From NCBI GenBank assembly GCA_963783045.1, contig CAWAMD010000001.1, forward strand, positions 1 to 64,000: a stretch of 64,000 nucleotides of DNA, read 5' to 3'. Positions 1-8,199 of the stretch are shown piece by piece (the first letter of the stretch is position 1; each line of letters begins with the position of its first letter). The stretch comes from CAWAMD01 sp963783045 (lineage in GTDB: Bacteria; Actinomycetota; Nitriliruptoria; Nitriliruptorales; Nitriliruptoraceae). The notes below the pieces were generated by a model. It was given only the letters and a program-made list of their open reading frames with translations, had not been told where the DNA came from and ran no database searches. The position numbers and the translations under genes were made by a program.

Positions 1-148
1 CGGCTACAGCGTGGTCCGCCGCAGCACGAACCCACAGGCTCACGACGCCTTCGCTGCGAGGATGCCGGGGGGCCGCGCCGGGGCAGCCCGCCAAGACTCC
101 AGATGTGTGCGTGTCGTGTGGTAGGAACGTCTGGGTGTAGGGGGTGCC

Positions 149-640
149 GTGGACGGGGGTGGGACGACCATTGCGGGGTTTCGTCGGGCCGGTCTGGTGC
201 CGGTTGCCACGATCGGGCTGCTGCTGGCCCTTACGGGGCCGGCGATGATGCTGGTGCGCTGGGACCTGCTGGGTGTGGCGGTGCCCCGGGCCGTCGCGGC
301 GGTGTTCGGGACCGGCGCGGTGGCGCTGGGTGGGTGGTCTGTTCCTCGCTCTGGAGCGCTGGCGTTCGGCCGACCCCGCGATCCGGCTGCTCGACGGCCG
401 ACTGTGGCTGCATGTCCATCCCGGCCGGCGGATGGTGCTCGACCGCAGTCAGGTCCGTCAGGTCACGGGGCCGCGGCCGGTTCGCGGACCACAGCGCTGG
501 GTGCTGGGCCACAGCTGTGTGCGGCTGGCCACCACCCGGCCGAGGGGATCGCCGCGTCCACGGTCGTGATCGGTGCCGCGTTCGTCGAGACATCGACAGA
601 CGAGATCGCCCGGCTGCTGACCGTCCGGGCCGCACGGTGA
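149..640 (+). CDS. Small membrane protein with PH-like tail, two apparent frameshifts
   Basis: The product reads as one protein only if two frame changes are allowed. The GTG start follows a G-rich stretch and gives two hydrophobic segments (around residues 12-32 and 45-65). The frame then shifts near base 330 to a segment with DGRLWLHVHPGRRMVLDRSQV. It shifts back near base 543 to reach the stop after EIARLLTVRAAR. Removing one G from the GGG run near 330 and adding one G near 543 makes a continuous protein of about 163 residues. Two membrane helices followed by a beta-rich domain with a conserved D-G pattern resemble STM3941/bacterial-PH proteins, but this is only a resemblance. No function is known. 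The breaks may be sequence errors or real decay. Confidence 0.45.
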   Translation: MDGGGTTIAGFRRAGLVPVATIGLLLALTGPAMMLVRWDLLGVAVPRAVAAVFGTGAVALGGWSVPRSGALAFGRPRDPAARRPTVAACPSRPADGARPQSGPSGHGAAAGSRTTALGAGPQLCAAGHHPAEGIAASTVVIGAAFVETSTDEIARLLTVRAAR

Positions 641-648
641 TCCGGGAC

Positions 649-1125
649 ATGCGGCTGTCGAGTGCCACGGCCATGGCCGGCCATCCGCTGTCGACCAGCG
701 AGCGTGTGGTGTTCACCGGGATCCTGATCCTGTGCGTGGTGTCACTGCCCACCCTGATCGCCCACATCCGTGGCCGCAGCCGACGGATCGAGGAAGCGGT
801 GACCCTCATCGCCACCAGCGACCGTTTCCGGTCGCGGCTGGCCGGCGGGATACACCTGAGCTGGGCGCTCTTGCGTCGGCGAGCATCGGGGTGCTGGCCG
901 GCGCGGCCGGCTGGGACGTGGCCGATGCGGCCGTTGGTTTCGCGTTCGCGCTGCTGATGCTCGCCGACCTGTCCGTCTTCTTCACCGGCCGGCCACGGAC
1001 CCTGCTCCTGCCGCGGTATCGGGACGAGCGGTTCCTCCCAGTGGCGACCATGACCGGTGACCGGACAGGCAATGCGCGGCCGCGGGGGCAGGCCGCCAGG
1101 AAGTGTCGCTGCCGTCGCGGCTGTC
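649..1125 (+). CDS. Hypothetical polytopic membrane protein, frameshifted
   Basis: ATG start nine bases after the stop of the preceding gene, so probably co-transcribed. It encodes a hydrophobic helix (VVFTGILILCVVSLPTLIAH), a basic cytoplasmic stretch (RGRSRRIEEAV), then two more hydrophobic segments (ASIGVLAGAAGW and VGFAFALLMLADLSVFFTG). The first part and the rest lie in different frames. Adding one G near base 873 restores a single reading frame through WALLASASIGVLAG. The 3' end is unresolved because the second frame stays open to 1445, so the end given here is the start of the next gene. I do not recognise the family. Confidence 0.35.
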
Positions 1126-1445
1126 GTGGCTCGACCACGTCGACGGCGGCCCGAAACGGCACACCGACGTTGGCTCGCCGTCGGGGTGCTCGCGTGGCGT
1201 TGACGCTCACCTCCTGTGACCTGTTTCCGGCCCGGGTCTCCTTCGATCCGGTGCCGCTGCTCCCGGACGGCTACACCGTCGTGTTCGATGACTTCGAAGC
1301 CGCCATGATGGGTGCCGGACCGGAGTTCCAGAACGGCTACTGGCTCGTGGCCGCCCCGGCCGACACGACTCCTGCCCGCGCACTCGCCCGGCTCTCGCAG
1401 GCGTTCACCGACGCCGGGTTCGCCCGCCAACCCGCCGGACCGTGA
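1126..1445 (+). CDS. Putative lipoprotein, frameshifted in the signal peptide
   Basis: A GTG start gives an arginine-rich n-region (ARPRRRRPETAHRR) and a hydrophobic stretch WLAVGVLA, then stops at once. One base added near 1194 joins this to VALTLTSCDLFPARVSFDP, which makes a textbook lipoprotein signal with the lipobox LTSC. The mature part is about 75 residues long and contains VPLLPDGYTVVFDDFEAAMMG and a C-terminal RALARLSQAFTDAGF helix. It would be an envelope-anchored small lipoprotein downstream of two membrane proteins. The function is unknown. That a signal sequence appears exactly when one base is added is good evidence that the break is a single-base indel. Confidence 0.45.
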
Positions 1446-1540
1446 AGCGGGCTGGTTCCCCAGGTGGCTGTCGCCCAAGCCGGCCCGGTAGCGCGGCGAC
1501 CTCCGCCGGAATGTCGCCAGTCATGGGGCCCTGCGCCCGG

Positions 1541-2263
1541 TCACGGTGCACGCTGGCCGATGAGCAGTCCACGCCCGGTCAGCCCCTCCTGGTGCCAGCT
1601 GACGGTCAGGCCGGCGTCGGCGAACGCCTGGCGGTACTCGTCGGGGGTGAACACGCCAAGCCGGTGGTGCTCCTCGACCGTGTCGATCCCGTCGGTGGTG
1701 GCCGCGACGTAGACCCGGTCGAGCTCGGCCAGCGATCCGTGACGGCGGGTGGCGGCGACCACGGTCAGCACCGGCTCGGCATCCTCATCGACGGTGACGG
1801 TCACCATCCCCGGGTCGGCGAACGCGGCCGGACTCAGCCACGGTTCCACGATGACCAGCCCGCCGGGTGCCAGGTGGGCGACCATCCGTTCGGCGGTCCG
1901 GGCCAGCGTCTGGCGGTCGGCCGCGTAGGCGATGCTGCCCCACAGGCAGACGATCACGTCGAACCGCCGCCCCAGGCAGAGTTCGCGCATGTCGGCGAGG
2001 TGCAGCGCCGCGCGGTCGCCGAGCTTGGCGGCGGCGATCTCGAGCAGTCGCGCCGAGATGTCGACGCCGGTGACGGTGTAGCGGTCGGCCAGGTGACGCA
2101 GGTGCTCGCCGGTCGCGCAGCCCACGTCGAGCAGCGTTGTCGCGTCCGGATGGCGCTCGTCGATCAGCGCGACGATCGAGGCCACGTCGGCGGCGTAGTC
2201 ACGCCGGGCACCCCAGAACCGGTCGTACCAGCCCGCCGCACCGTCGTAGACCGCCACCCGCAC
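1541..2263 (-). CDS. SAM-dependent methyltransferase, DesVI/TylM1-like
   Basis: Class I SAM methyltransferase of 240 residues. The SAM-binding motif is LLDVGCATGEHLRHLAD, and post-motifs LHLADMREL and GGLVIVEPWLSP follow. The N-terminus VAVYDGAAGWYDRFWGARRDYAAD, the segment VEEHHRLGVFTPDEYRQAF and the end SGRGL-like (TGRGLLIGQRAP) closely follow the DesVI/TylM1 family. That family N,N-dimethylates the amino group of TDP-amino-sugars. The reading frame extends upstream to a TTG at 2344, but the GTG at 2263 fits the family length (about 237) and is preceded by cAGGGcGAG. It is divergent from an AAC(3) acetyltransferase, so both may act on aminosugar compounds. No other sugar-nucleotide genes are nearby, so the substrate is open. 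Confidence 0.75.
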   Translation of the reverse strand: MRVAVYDGAAGWYDRFWGARRDYAADVASIVALIDERHPDATTLLDVGCATGEHLRHLADRYTVTGVDISARLLEIAAAKLGDRAALHLADMRELCLGRRFDVIVCLWGSIAYAADRQTLARTAERMVAHLAPGGLVIVEPWLSPAAFADPGMVTVTVDEDAEPVLTVVAATRRHGSLAELDRVYVAATTDGIDTVEEHHRLGVFTPDEYRQAFADAGLTVSWHQEGLTGRGLLIGQRAP

Positions 2264-2385
2264 GCTCTCGCTCTCGCCCTGTCCCGGGCCCGCCACCGTA
2301 GTCGCCGGCCCGGCGCCACTTGTAGGGCTCGCGACGCCGTCCAAGGGCGGCCTCTACGGTCGGCCCTATCGCACAGAGAGATCGG

Positions 2386-3231
2386 ATGTCTGTGACCGAG
2401 TCCGAGGTGATGAAGTCGACGCCGGATGGGCCCGCCACCGTCGCCAGCCTGACCCGCGATCTAAGGCGGCTTGGCGTCGCGGCCGGCGACACCGTGATCG
2501 TGCATACGTCGCTGTCTGCGCTGGGATGGGTGGTGGGCGGACCCGTCGCCGTCGTGCAGGCTCTCGAGTCGGTGCTGGGCGAGGACGGCACGCTCATGAT
2601 GCCGACGCAGACGGTGGGGCTCAGCGACCCGCAGGGCTGGGGCAACCCGCCGGCGCCTCAAGCATGGTGGCCGACCATCCGCGAGCATCTGCCGCCCTAC
2701 GACCCGGCGACCACACCATCGGTGGGCGTCGGCGTGATCGCGGAGCTGGTCCGGACCTGGCCGGGCGTACTGCGCAGCAACCATCCGCTGTTCTCGTTCG
2801 CTGCATGGGGCCGCCTGGCAGAGCAGGTGACAGCAGACCATCCACTGTCGCACGGACTTGGCGAGGACTCGCCACTGGGCCGACTCTACGACCTTGACGC
2901 CCGTGTGCTGCTCCTCGGGGTCGACCACGCCGTGAACACGTCGCTGCACCTGTGCGAGTACCGCGTGTCACCGGAATGGCAGCGGGCAACCCGTGTGCGT
3001 CTGCCGGTAGGAACCGGCGACGAGGGGCTGACCCAATGGTCCACGGTGACCAACGTCGAACTCAACGAGGGTGACTTCGCCGAGCTCGGACGCGCCTACG
3101 AGGACGTCACGGGCGGGAGTCGAACGGGACCCGTCGGTGCGGGGACGGCACGGCTGATGTCGCAAGGCGGACTTGTGGACTTCGGCGTGAGATGGATGCA
3201 CAAGCACCGCAGGCCGGCCGCGAACCGGTGA
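2386..3231 (+). CDS. Aminoglycoside N(3)-acetyltransferase family protein
   Basis: The 281 residues match the AAC(3) family, which transfers acetyl from acetyl-CoA to the 3-amino group of 2-deoxystreptamine aminoglycosides; many chromosomal homologues have unknown amine substrates. Visible family motifs are VIVHTSLSALGWVVGG, DGTLMMPTQT, RSNHPLFSFAAWG and LLLGVDHAVNTSLHLCEYR. Their glycine and histidine residues line the acetyl-CoA and substrate sites in characterised enzymes. The length is normal (about 260-290). ATG 2386 is chosen; an in-frame ATG at 2410 is an alternative. The gene is divergent from the DesVI-like methyltransferase with about 120 bp between them. Actual aminoglycoside resistance cannot be inferred from sequence. 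Confidence 0.85.
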   Translation: MSVTESEVMKSTPDGPATVASLTRDLRRLGVAAGDTVIVHTSLSALGWVVGGPVAVVQALESVLGEDGTLMMPTQTVGLSDPQGWGNPPAPQAWWPTIREHLPPYDPATTPSVGVGVIAELVRTWPGVLRSNHPLFSFAAWGRLAEQVTADHPLSHGLGEDSPLGRLYDLDARVLLLGVDHAVNTSLHLCEYRVSPEWQRATRVRLPVGTGDEGLTQWSTVTNVELNEGDFAELGRAYEDVTGGSRTGPVGAGTARLMSQGGLVDFGVRWMHKHRRPAANR

Positions 3232-3435
3232 CCAGATGCGCCACCGCTGACCCGGCCCCGGCCACCGGGCCACCGCGACCGCGACGCGCGGGAAGCGGCC
3301 CGCCGCGTGGACGAGTCGTCACGCGCGAACGTGCCTGGCAGCCTGGCCGCCCATGGCCAGGGCTCGCTGCTGCCCGTGGGTGGATGGAACCTTTCGAGCT
3401 CCTGGCGCGTCTGTGGGGTGAGTGACGGAGGTGAG

Positions 3436-3936
3436 GTGAGCAGCAGCGACGGGGGGCGGCTCGTGTCGGCACGCACGTTCGACGGGTTTTACACGTCGGC
3501 GTTCGACGAGGTCTACCGGGCGCTTGTGCTCACCCTTCGCGACGAGCAGCTGACGTTGGACGCCGTGCAGGAGGCGTTGGCGCGTGCGTACGCCCGCTGG
3601 GACGACGTGTCCGGGTACGCGAACCCGACGGGCTGGGTGTACCGGGTGGCGTTGAACTGGGCCCGGTCGACGTTCCGCCGCCGTGCCCGTGAGCTGCTGT
3701 CCCGCCGGCCGCCGCCCACGGTGGCGCCGCCCGCACCGGCGCCGGTGGATCCAGCCCTGACGGCCGCGTTGCAGCGGCTACCGGCCGGCCAGCGGGCGGT
3801 GGTGGTGCTGCGGCTGTATCTGGATTGGCCGGTCGCGCAGGTCGCCGTCGCGCTCCAGGTGTCGCCGGGCACGGTCGAGAGCCGCCTGTCGCGGGCCCTG
3901 GGCCGGCTGCGTGAGGAGCTGGAGGTGAACCGGTGA
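3436..3936 (+). CDS. ECF-type RNA polymerase sigma factor
   Basis: Extracytoplasmic-function sigma factor of about 166 residues. The sigma-2 region includes FYTSAFDEVYRALVLTL and DEQLTLDAVQEALARAYARW, ending in GWVYRVALNWARSTFRRRARE. The sigma-4 helix-turn-helix is LQRLPAGQRAVVVLRLYLDW followed by VAQVAVALQVSPGTVESRLSRALGRL. The GTG at 3436 is preferred because GGAGGTGA sits just upstream; the frame continues further upstream without family similarity. The next gene starts inside this stop codon (GTGA overlap), so the two are translationally coupled. The sigma-2 helix that usually carries EDLVQ reads LDAVQEAL, still typical of the SigE-like family. Confidence 0.85.
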   Translation: MSSSDGGRLVSARTFDGFYTSAFDEVYRALVLTLRDEQLTLDAVQEALARAYARWDDVSGYANPTGWVYRVALNWARSTFRRRARELLSRRPPPTVAPPAPAPVDPALTAALQRLPAGQRAVVVLRLYLDWPVAQVAVALQVSPGTVESRLSRALGRLREELEVNR

Positions 3937-4796
3937 GCATCGAAGAGCGGGTCCGTGAGGCGCTACACCGCGACGGGGAGCGGCTCACCCTGCCCGCCCG
4001 GCCGCCGGTGGTCGACCTCATTCGCGGCGGGCCGGCCGGACGCGGGGTGGCCGTCGTGGTCGGCCTGGCGGTCGTAGTCGCGGTCGCGGCGGTCGTGGCG
4101 GCGCTGGCCTGGCTGCGTGGGCCGTCCAGCGGGCCCACGGTCGTCTCCTCGCCCGGAGCTGCCGCCTCCAACGGAGGCCTGCTGGCCTCGATCGCCGCCG
4201 TGTGTCCCGCCCGAGTGATGCAGCACCCGTCCGACCTGCCGTCCGCGCCGACCGCACACCGTTCCCCGCCGCCAGCACTGCTCGACCCGACACCGGACGG
4301 GATGCACCGGGTCGCCGACGACGAGCTGGTCGCCGGCAAGAGCTTCGCTGGCGAGTACGACCCCCACCCCGAACGGGACACGTCGCTGACGACGAGCACC
4401 ACGACGCTCTACGCCCGCGGCCCCTGGGCGACCGCCGACACCTGGCTGGCCACCGTGACCGTCGACGGCGACCAGTCGGCACTGTGCCGGCGGCTGGGCT
4501 GGACGGCCACCACCCCGGCACCCGGCACCCCAACCGCGCCCCCCGTCCCGATCGGCGAGGGCGAGCAGCCCCAGTTTGCGCCCCCGACCCAGCCGCCACC
4601 CACCCCCCGGGCACAGCCGGCCGGCGTCGCCGGACACCCCGCCATCCTCCTGCCCGCCGACACCAGCGACGGCGACACGATCATCCTGTGGATGCCCCAG
4701 CACGACCGCATGCTCCAGGTCATCGGGCACGGTCTGGACACCGGCCAGATCCTCGAGGCCGCCGAACACATCACCCTCGACGAACAGAAGTCATGA
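3933..4796 (+). CDS. Single-span membrane protein coupled to the ECF sigma factor
   Basis: The 287-residue protein has a short cytoplasmic N-terminus (about 40 residues, VREALHRDGERLTLPARPP), one membrane helix (GVAVVVGLAVVVAVAAVVAALAW, split here only for reading) and an exported proline-rich domain. Position and topology match the membrane partners of SigE-type ECF factors. By analogy the N-terminal tail may hold or regulate the sigma factor, but no ZAS zinc motif (HxxxCxxC) is present, so an anti-sigma role is inference. The extracellular part has only two cysteines (AAVCPARV and SALCRRLG) and a proline-rich linker (PTAPPVPIG, PTQPPPTPR). The start is fixed by the 4-bp overlap with the sigma gene. 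Confidence 0.6.
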   Translation: MSIEERVREALHRDGERLTLPARPPVVDLIRGGPAGRGVAVVVGLAVVVAVAAVVAALAWLRGPSSGPTVVSSPGAAASNGGLLASIAAVCPARVMQHPSDLPSAPTAHRSPPPALLDPTPDGMHRVADDELVAGKSFAGEYDPHPERDTSLTTSTTTLYARGPWATADTWLATVTVDGDQSALCRRLGWTATTPAPGTPTAPPVPIGEGEQPQFAPPTQPPPTPRAQPAGVAGHPAILLPADTSDGDTIILWMPQHDRMLQVIGHGLDTGQILEAAEHITLDEQKS

Positions 4797-4979
4797 GCCA
4801 AGGTCAACGGCACGGACACCCATGGCTCGGATGGCCTGTAGCGGCTCCCCGGTACTTCGCGCCCATCGGCCCCGCTGGGGAGTGCGGTACTTGCGGCGAA
4901 AGACCGCAGTGAGTCAGGGACGGCCCCTGCGGCCTGTCGGATCACGGTGTCGTGGCGTCGGATTCCTCGTACCCGGCGG

Positions 4980-5253
4980 TCAGCCTGTCCAGGTCGACCA
5001 GTTGGTCACGGCGATCGCCACGACCGGGCCTGCCGGTGGGATGTCGCGGTAGGGCGGGTACTTGTCGCGCAGGGGAGCGAGCTTCCGTGACCGTTCGGGG
5101 TCGTTGCGGATGATCCGGGCGACGCCGTCCGCGCGGGCCCACCACAGCTGTGACCAGTCGTCCTCGTAGTGGTCGACGAGCACGCTGGCGTCGGGGTTGG
5201 CCGCCAGGTTGCGGAGGCGCTGGAGTTCGGCGCCGCTCGACACGACGGTGGTC
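4980..5253 (-). pseudogene. 5'-truncated PPOX-class F420-dependent oxidoreductase
   Basis: The last 80 or so codons read LRNLAANPDASVLVDHYEDD, WSQLWWARADGVARII and AGPVVAIAVTNWSTWTG. This is the C-terminal half of the PPOX-class F420-dependent enzyme family (TIGR03668/Rv0121-like split-barrel proteins). The normal N-terminal 45-50 residues, with the RVARLAT...PHLVPV strand, cannot be found in any frame upstream. The sequence there becomes arginine-rich noise and runs into the start of the divergent CWB2 gene. No start codon or ribosome site is evident for the remaining part. I read it as a remnant left by a deletion. Confidence 0.6.
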
Positions 5254-5403
5254 GGGCGTCCGCGGCACGCGCTGACCGACGTGGCGAGCTCGTCGCCCGC
5301 CTGGGGTGTGCCTCGTGGGGTTGGCCCCGGGCCGCGGTCCCTCCGCCGCACCCTGACCCGGCTCGCGTACCTTCCCTTCCGACCGTGACCGCCCGGGAGA
5401 TCC

Positions 5404-7554
5404 GTGACTGCACCGTTGAATGCCCGACTCGCAGACAGTCGCCGACGACCGCTGGCGTGGCTGCTCGTCCTGCTGACCGCCGCCGGCTCGACGCTGGTGG
5501 CCGCCCCGACCGGTGTCGCCGCCGCGGCCACCGACCCGTACGTGCACACCCTCACGCCCGTTCCGGGCAGGGTGGTGGCTGCCGGCTCCACGCTGCTGCA
5601 CGCCCACGGCTGGTCCGAGGCCACGATCGTCGACGCGCACCTGACCCTGGACGGCGCCGACGTTGCCTCGCCGACCATCAGCCCCCAGCAGGCGGACCAG
5701 GGCGTTGAGGTGAACGCCACCGTGCCGGTGGCTGTCGGCGAGCACGTCGTACAGGCCGACTTCCGCGATGACACCGGACGCACCTGGCATCGCAGCTGGA
5801 CGTTCACGGCCACCGACCGGACCGCCACCCGGCATGCGGGCGCCGGGCGCCTGAAGACCGCGGTCGACATCTCGCAGGCCACCTACCCCACCGACCACAC
5901 CGCGGCCGCGGCGGTCCTGGCCCGCGCGGACGATTTCGCCGACGCCCTGGCCGGCGCCCCGCTCGCCGCGGCGGTGGACGGACCGCTGCTGCTGACCTCG
6001 AGCGGCGCACTGGACGCGGTCACCGCCGACGAGCTTCGCCGTGTCCTGCCCGCCGGCGCCACCGTCCATCTGCTGGGCGGGAGGTCCGCGCTCAACGATG
6101 CGGTGTCCGACGCGGTCGCCGACCTGGACCTCGAGCCCGTCCGTCATGGGGGCGGCGACCGCTACGAGACCGCCGCCGAGGTCGCTCGTCAGCTGCCGTC
6201 GCCGACGGCTGTCGTCGTCGCCAACGGGCTGCGCTTCCCGGACGCGCTGGCCGCCTCCTCCCCCGCGGCGCGCGACGGCATGCCCGTTCTGCTCACGGCC
6301 GCCGACCACCTGCCCGCCGCGACCGAGACCGTGCTGGCCGACCTGCACGTCGCAACCGCCACGATCGTGGGCGGTACCGCCGTCGTCGAGCCCGCCGTAA
6401 AGGACCGCCTCACCCAGCTCGGCATCCGCCAGGTCGACCGCGTCTGGGGTCCGGACCGCTACGCCACGGCCGCGGCCGTCCTCGACCGCTTCTTCGACCG
6501 TCCCACCTCCGTGTCGCTGGCCAGCGGGGTGACGTTCCCCGACGCGCTGGCCGGCACCCGGCATGCCGCCGCCGGGGGCCAGCCGCTGCTGCTGAGCGAC
6601 CCCCACCTGCTGCCCGCAGCGACCGCCGGTGCCCTGGCTGCTCTCGCCCCGACCCATCTGGACGTCTACGGGGGCACGGCCGCGCTCCAGGGCGTGGTGG
6701 TCGACGATGCCCTGCACGCCGCCATCGACGGTCCGTCCGCCCCTCGGGTCACGGCCGCCACGCCCGGACCCGGCGCGACCGTCGCGTACCTCGACCAGGT
6801 CACCGTGCAGCTGGACCGGTCCGTCGAGCTGGCGACCTCGAGCCTGTACGTGACGATCGGCGGCCAGGAGGTGCAGGGCACGGTCAGCCAGCCCGCCGCC
6901 GACCGGCTCACCCTCGCCGTGGACCACCGCCGGCCGCTGGCCCCGCTTGACCGCTCCGAGCCGGCCTCCATCTCCGTGGTGGCCCGCGACGGCGCCGCGA
7001 CCGGCCACGCCGAAACGACCTTCACCTACCACGAGCCCGACCCGTGGTACGCGTCGGCCGGCAACGTCGCGCTGCAGCTGCCGTCACGCGACGTGGAGAT
7101 GATCGGGTTCCACCAGGCCAACCACGACGGGGCGCAGCAGCAGACCGCCCGAGCCACCACGACCCCGACAATGACCGAGCCGACACGCGACCGCGGCACC
7201 GGGTCGCGCACCGCGGCCGACATCGTGTCCAACCCGGACCTGCCCGTCTACGCCCCGGTCTCCGGCACGGTCAAGCGGGGCGGCACCTACACCCTCTACT
7301 GCCGCTACACCGACGACTACCTGGTCATCGAGCCCGACACCCACCCGGGCTGGGAGGTCAAGCTGCTGCACTTCCGCGGGCTGCGGGTGGCGAAGGGCCA
7401 GCACGTCGTGGCCCGCCAGACCATCGTCGGCGACGGGCCACACGTCCTGCCGTTCCACTCCACGATCGACGACTACTCGACCCGGGGGTGGCCGCACGTC
7501 CACGTCGAGGTCGTCGACCCGTCCATCCCCAACCCGGGCGGGGGCGGCTGCTGA
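5404..7554 (+). CDS. Secreted CWB2 cell-wall-binding protein with lysostaphin-like tail
   Basis: Exported protein of 716 residues. A signal peptide (RRRPLAWLLVLLTAAGSTLVA, cleaved near residue 42) is followed by an Ig-like segment and three cell-wall-binding-repeat-2 units (about residues 150-430). Each unit has a DALAG/DALAA core and a VHLLGG, TIVGGTAVV or LDVYGGTAAL strand. CWB2 repeats anchor proteins to wall polymers. A second Ig-like segment follows, then residues 570-716 resemble the M23 peptidase fold: FHQANHDGA could supply the first His/Asp, PVYAPVSGTVKRGGTY the beta strands, and HVHVEVVDPS the HxH motif. Peptidase activity is possible but unproven because spacing is unusual. The start is GTG with CGGGAGA upstream. 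Confidence 0.8.
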   Translation: MTAPLNARLADSRRRPLAWLLVLLTAAGSTLVAAPTGVAAAATDPYVHTLTPVPGRVVAAGSTLLHAHGWSEATIVDAHLTLDGADVASPTISPQQADQGVEVNATVPVAVGEHVVQADFRDDTGRTWHRSWTFTATDRTATRHAGAGRLKTAVDISQATYPTDHTAAAAVLARADDFADALAGAPLAAAVDGPLLLTSSGALDAVTADELRRVLPAGATVHLLGGRSALNDAVSDAVADLDLEPVRHGGGDRYETAAEVARQLPSPTAVVVANGLRFPDALAASSPAARDGMPVLLTAADHLPAATETVLADLHVATATIVGGTAVVEPAVKDRLTQLGIRQVDRVWGPDRYATAAAVLDRFFDRPTSVSLASGVTFPDALAGTRHAAAGGQPLLLSDPHLLPAATAGALAALAPTHLDVYGGTAALQGVVVDDALHAAIDGPSAPRVTAATPGPGATVAYLDQVTVQLDRSVELATSSLYVTIGGQEVQGTVSQPAADRLTLAVDHRRPLAPLDRSEPASISVVARDGAATGHAETTFTYHEPDPWYASAGNVALQLPSRDVEMIGFHQANHDGAQQQTARATTTPTMTEPTRDRGTGSRTAADIVSNPDLPVYAPVSGTVKRGGTYTLYCRYTDDYLVIEPDTHPGWEVKLLHFRGLRVAKGQHVVARQTIVGDGPHVLPFHSTIDDYSTRGWPHVHVEVVDPSIPNPGGGGC

Positions 7555-7555
7555 C

Positions 7556-7665
7556 GGCCGAGGTAGACCGGTCGGCGGCCTTGATCGTCGCAGACCTCGA
7601 CGACGCGCCCGTCGGTGTCTGTCGCGGTCCTGACGACCCTCAGGATCGGGACGGCTGCGGGGAGC
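7556..7665 (-). pseudogene. Possible remnant of a GntR-family UTRA domain
   Basis: On the minus strand the segment AAVPILRVVRTATDTDGRVV followed by EVCDD matches the last strands of the UTRA ligand-binding domain of GntR regulators. Dropping one base then gives IKAADRS, the usual continuation. Only about 40 codons remain. No winged-helix DNA-binding domain is found upstream, where a short inverted-repeat element begins within about 40 bases. The assignment rests on a short match and could be wrong. Confidence 0.35.
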
Positions 7666-7700
7666 GGACCCCGACGCCAGGAAGCGGAGTCTCCTCGACC

Positions 7701-7867
7701 TAGTGGTCTGTTTCGGAGGTCCTTTGTCGCATCGAGAGCGTTCCGGCGCCCGGAGGGCAAGGCGCGAGTCGTCGACGCGGCGGGGTTCTACATCGACGAC
7801 GAGCAACGCGGCGATCCAGGATGCAGGGACGATCGAATGCAGGAGGAACTTCCGAAACGGACCACTG
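7701..7867. mobile_element. MITE-like element with ~28-bp imperfect terminal inverted repeats
   Basis: The left end TAGTGGTCTGTTTCGGAGGT and the reverse complement of the right end, CAGTGGTCCGTTTCGGAAGT, match at 17 of 20 positions and continue to match for several more bases (CCTTTG against TCCTCC). The element is about 167 bp, too short to encode a transposase. It lies in a gene-poor stretch beside the regulator remnant. No clear target-site duplication is visible. It could be a non-autonomous element, or the fused ends of an internally deleted insertion sequence. Confidence 0.45.
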
Positions 7868-7926
7868 GTCCATGCCGACTCCTCCCAGCGCCCCGGGCGT
7901 GCCCCTCATCTACTCTGGGGCGCAGG

Positions 7927-8082
7927 ATGATCCAGCTTCCGGTGATGGCCAGCCTGCGACGCGCGATGCGCCGCCATCAGGACCTGCCGACCCGCGGCAA
8001 CCCACGGCCGATGTGGCGGCTGCTCGCCGGTGAGCTGGCCTGGGCCTGGGGGCGGCTGACACGACGATCATCCCGTCGATGA
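7927..8082 (+). CDS. Possible small basic protein
   Basis: An ATG after GGGGCGCAGG opens a 51-codon frame rich in arginine and tryptophan (MASLRRAMRRHQDLPTRG, MWRLLAGELAWAWGRLTRR). The second half could form an amphipathic or membrane-associated helix. It is not part of an operon: the PucR gene starts 117 bp downstream with its own ribosome site. I do not recognise a family, and chance open frames of this size are common at this GC content. Confidence 0.25.
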   Translation: MIQLPVMASLRRAMRRHQDLPTRGNPRPMWRLLAGELAWAWGRLTRRSSRR

Positions 8083-8199
8083 CGACAGGCGTCACGCAAG
8101 CCGGGACGATCGCGGTGTGCGGGACGCCGGCCGGCCCTCTCCACCTCCGGCGTGGGCGGGCAGGCTTGCTCCACGGTCCCTGCTGCGAGGGGTGCAACC

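Noticed and set aside
1..148. Sequence at the left edge of the window
   Set aside because: No gene start, gene end or motif could be supported in these bases.
3105..3135. GGCGGGAGTCGAACGGGACCCG, which resembles the T-loop end of a minus-strand tRNA
   Set aside because: It lies inside the AAC(3) coding sequence, and no acceptor or anticodon stem can be paired.
4793..4912. A 39-codon frame overlapping the end of the sigma-partner gene by 4 bp (ends CGTCGERPQ)
   Set aside because: No ribosome site beyond possible coupling, no recognisable motif apart from one CxxC, and codon use is unremarkable.
4942..7032. A 696-codon minus-strand open frame opposite the CWB2 gene
   Set aside because: It is a GC-rich shadow: glycine/arginine-rich with no motifs, and it overlaps a plus-strand gene with clear domains.
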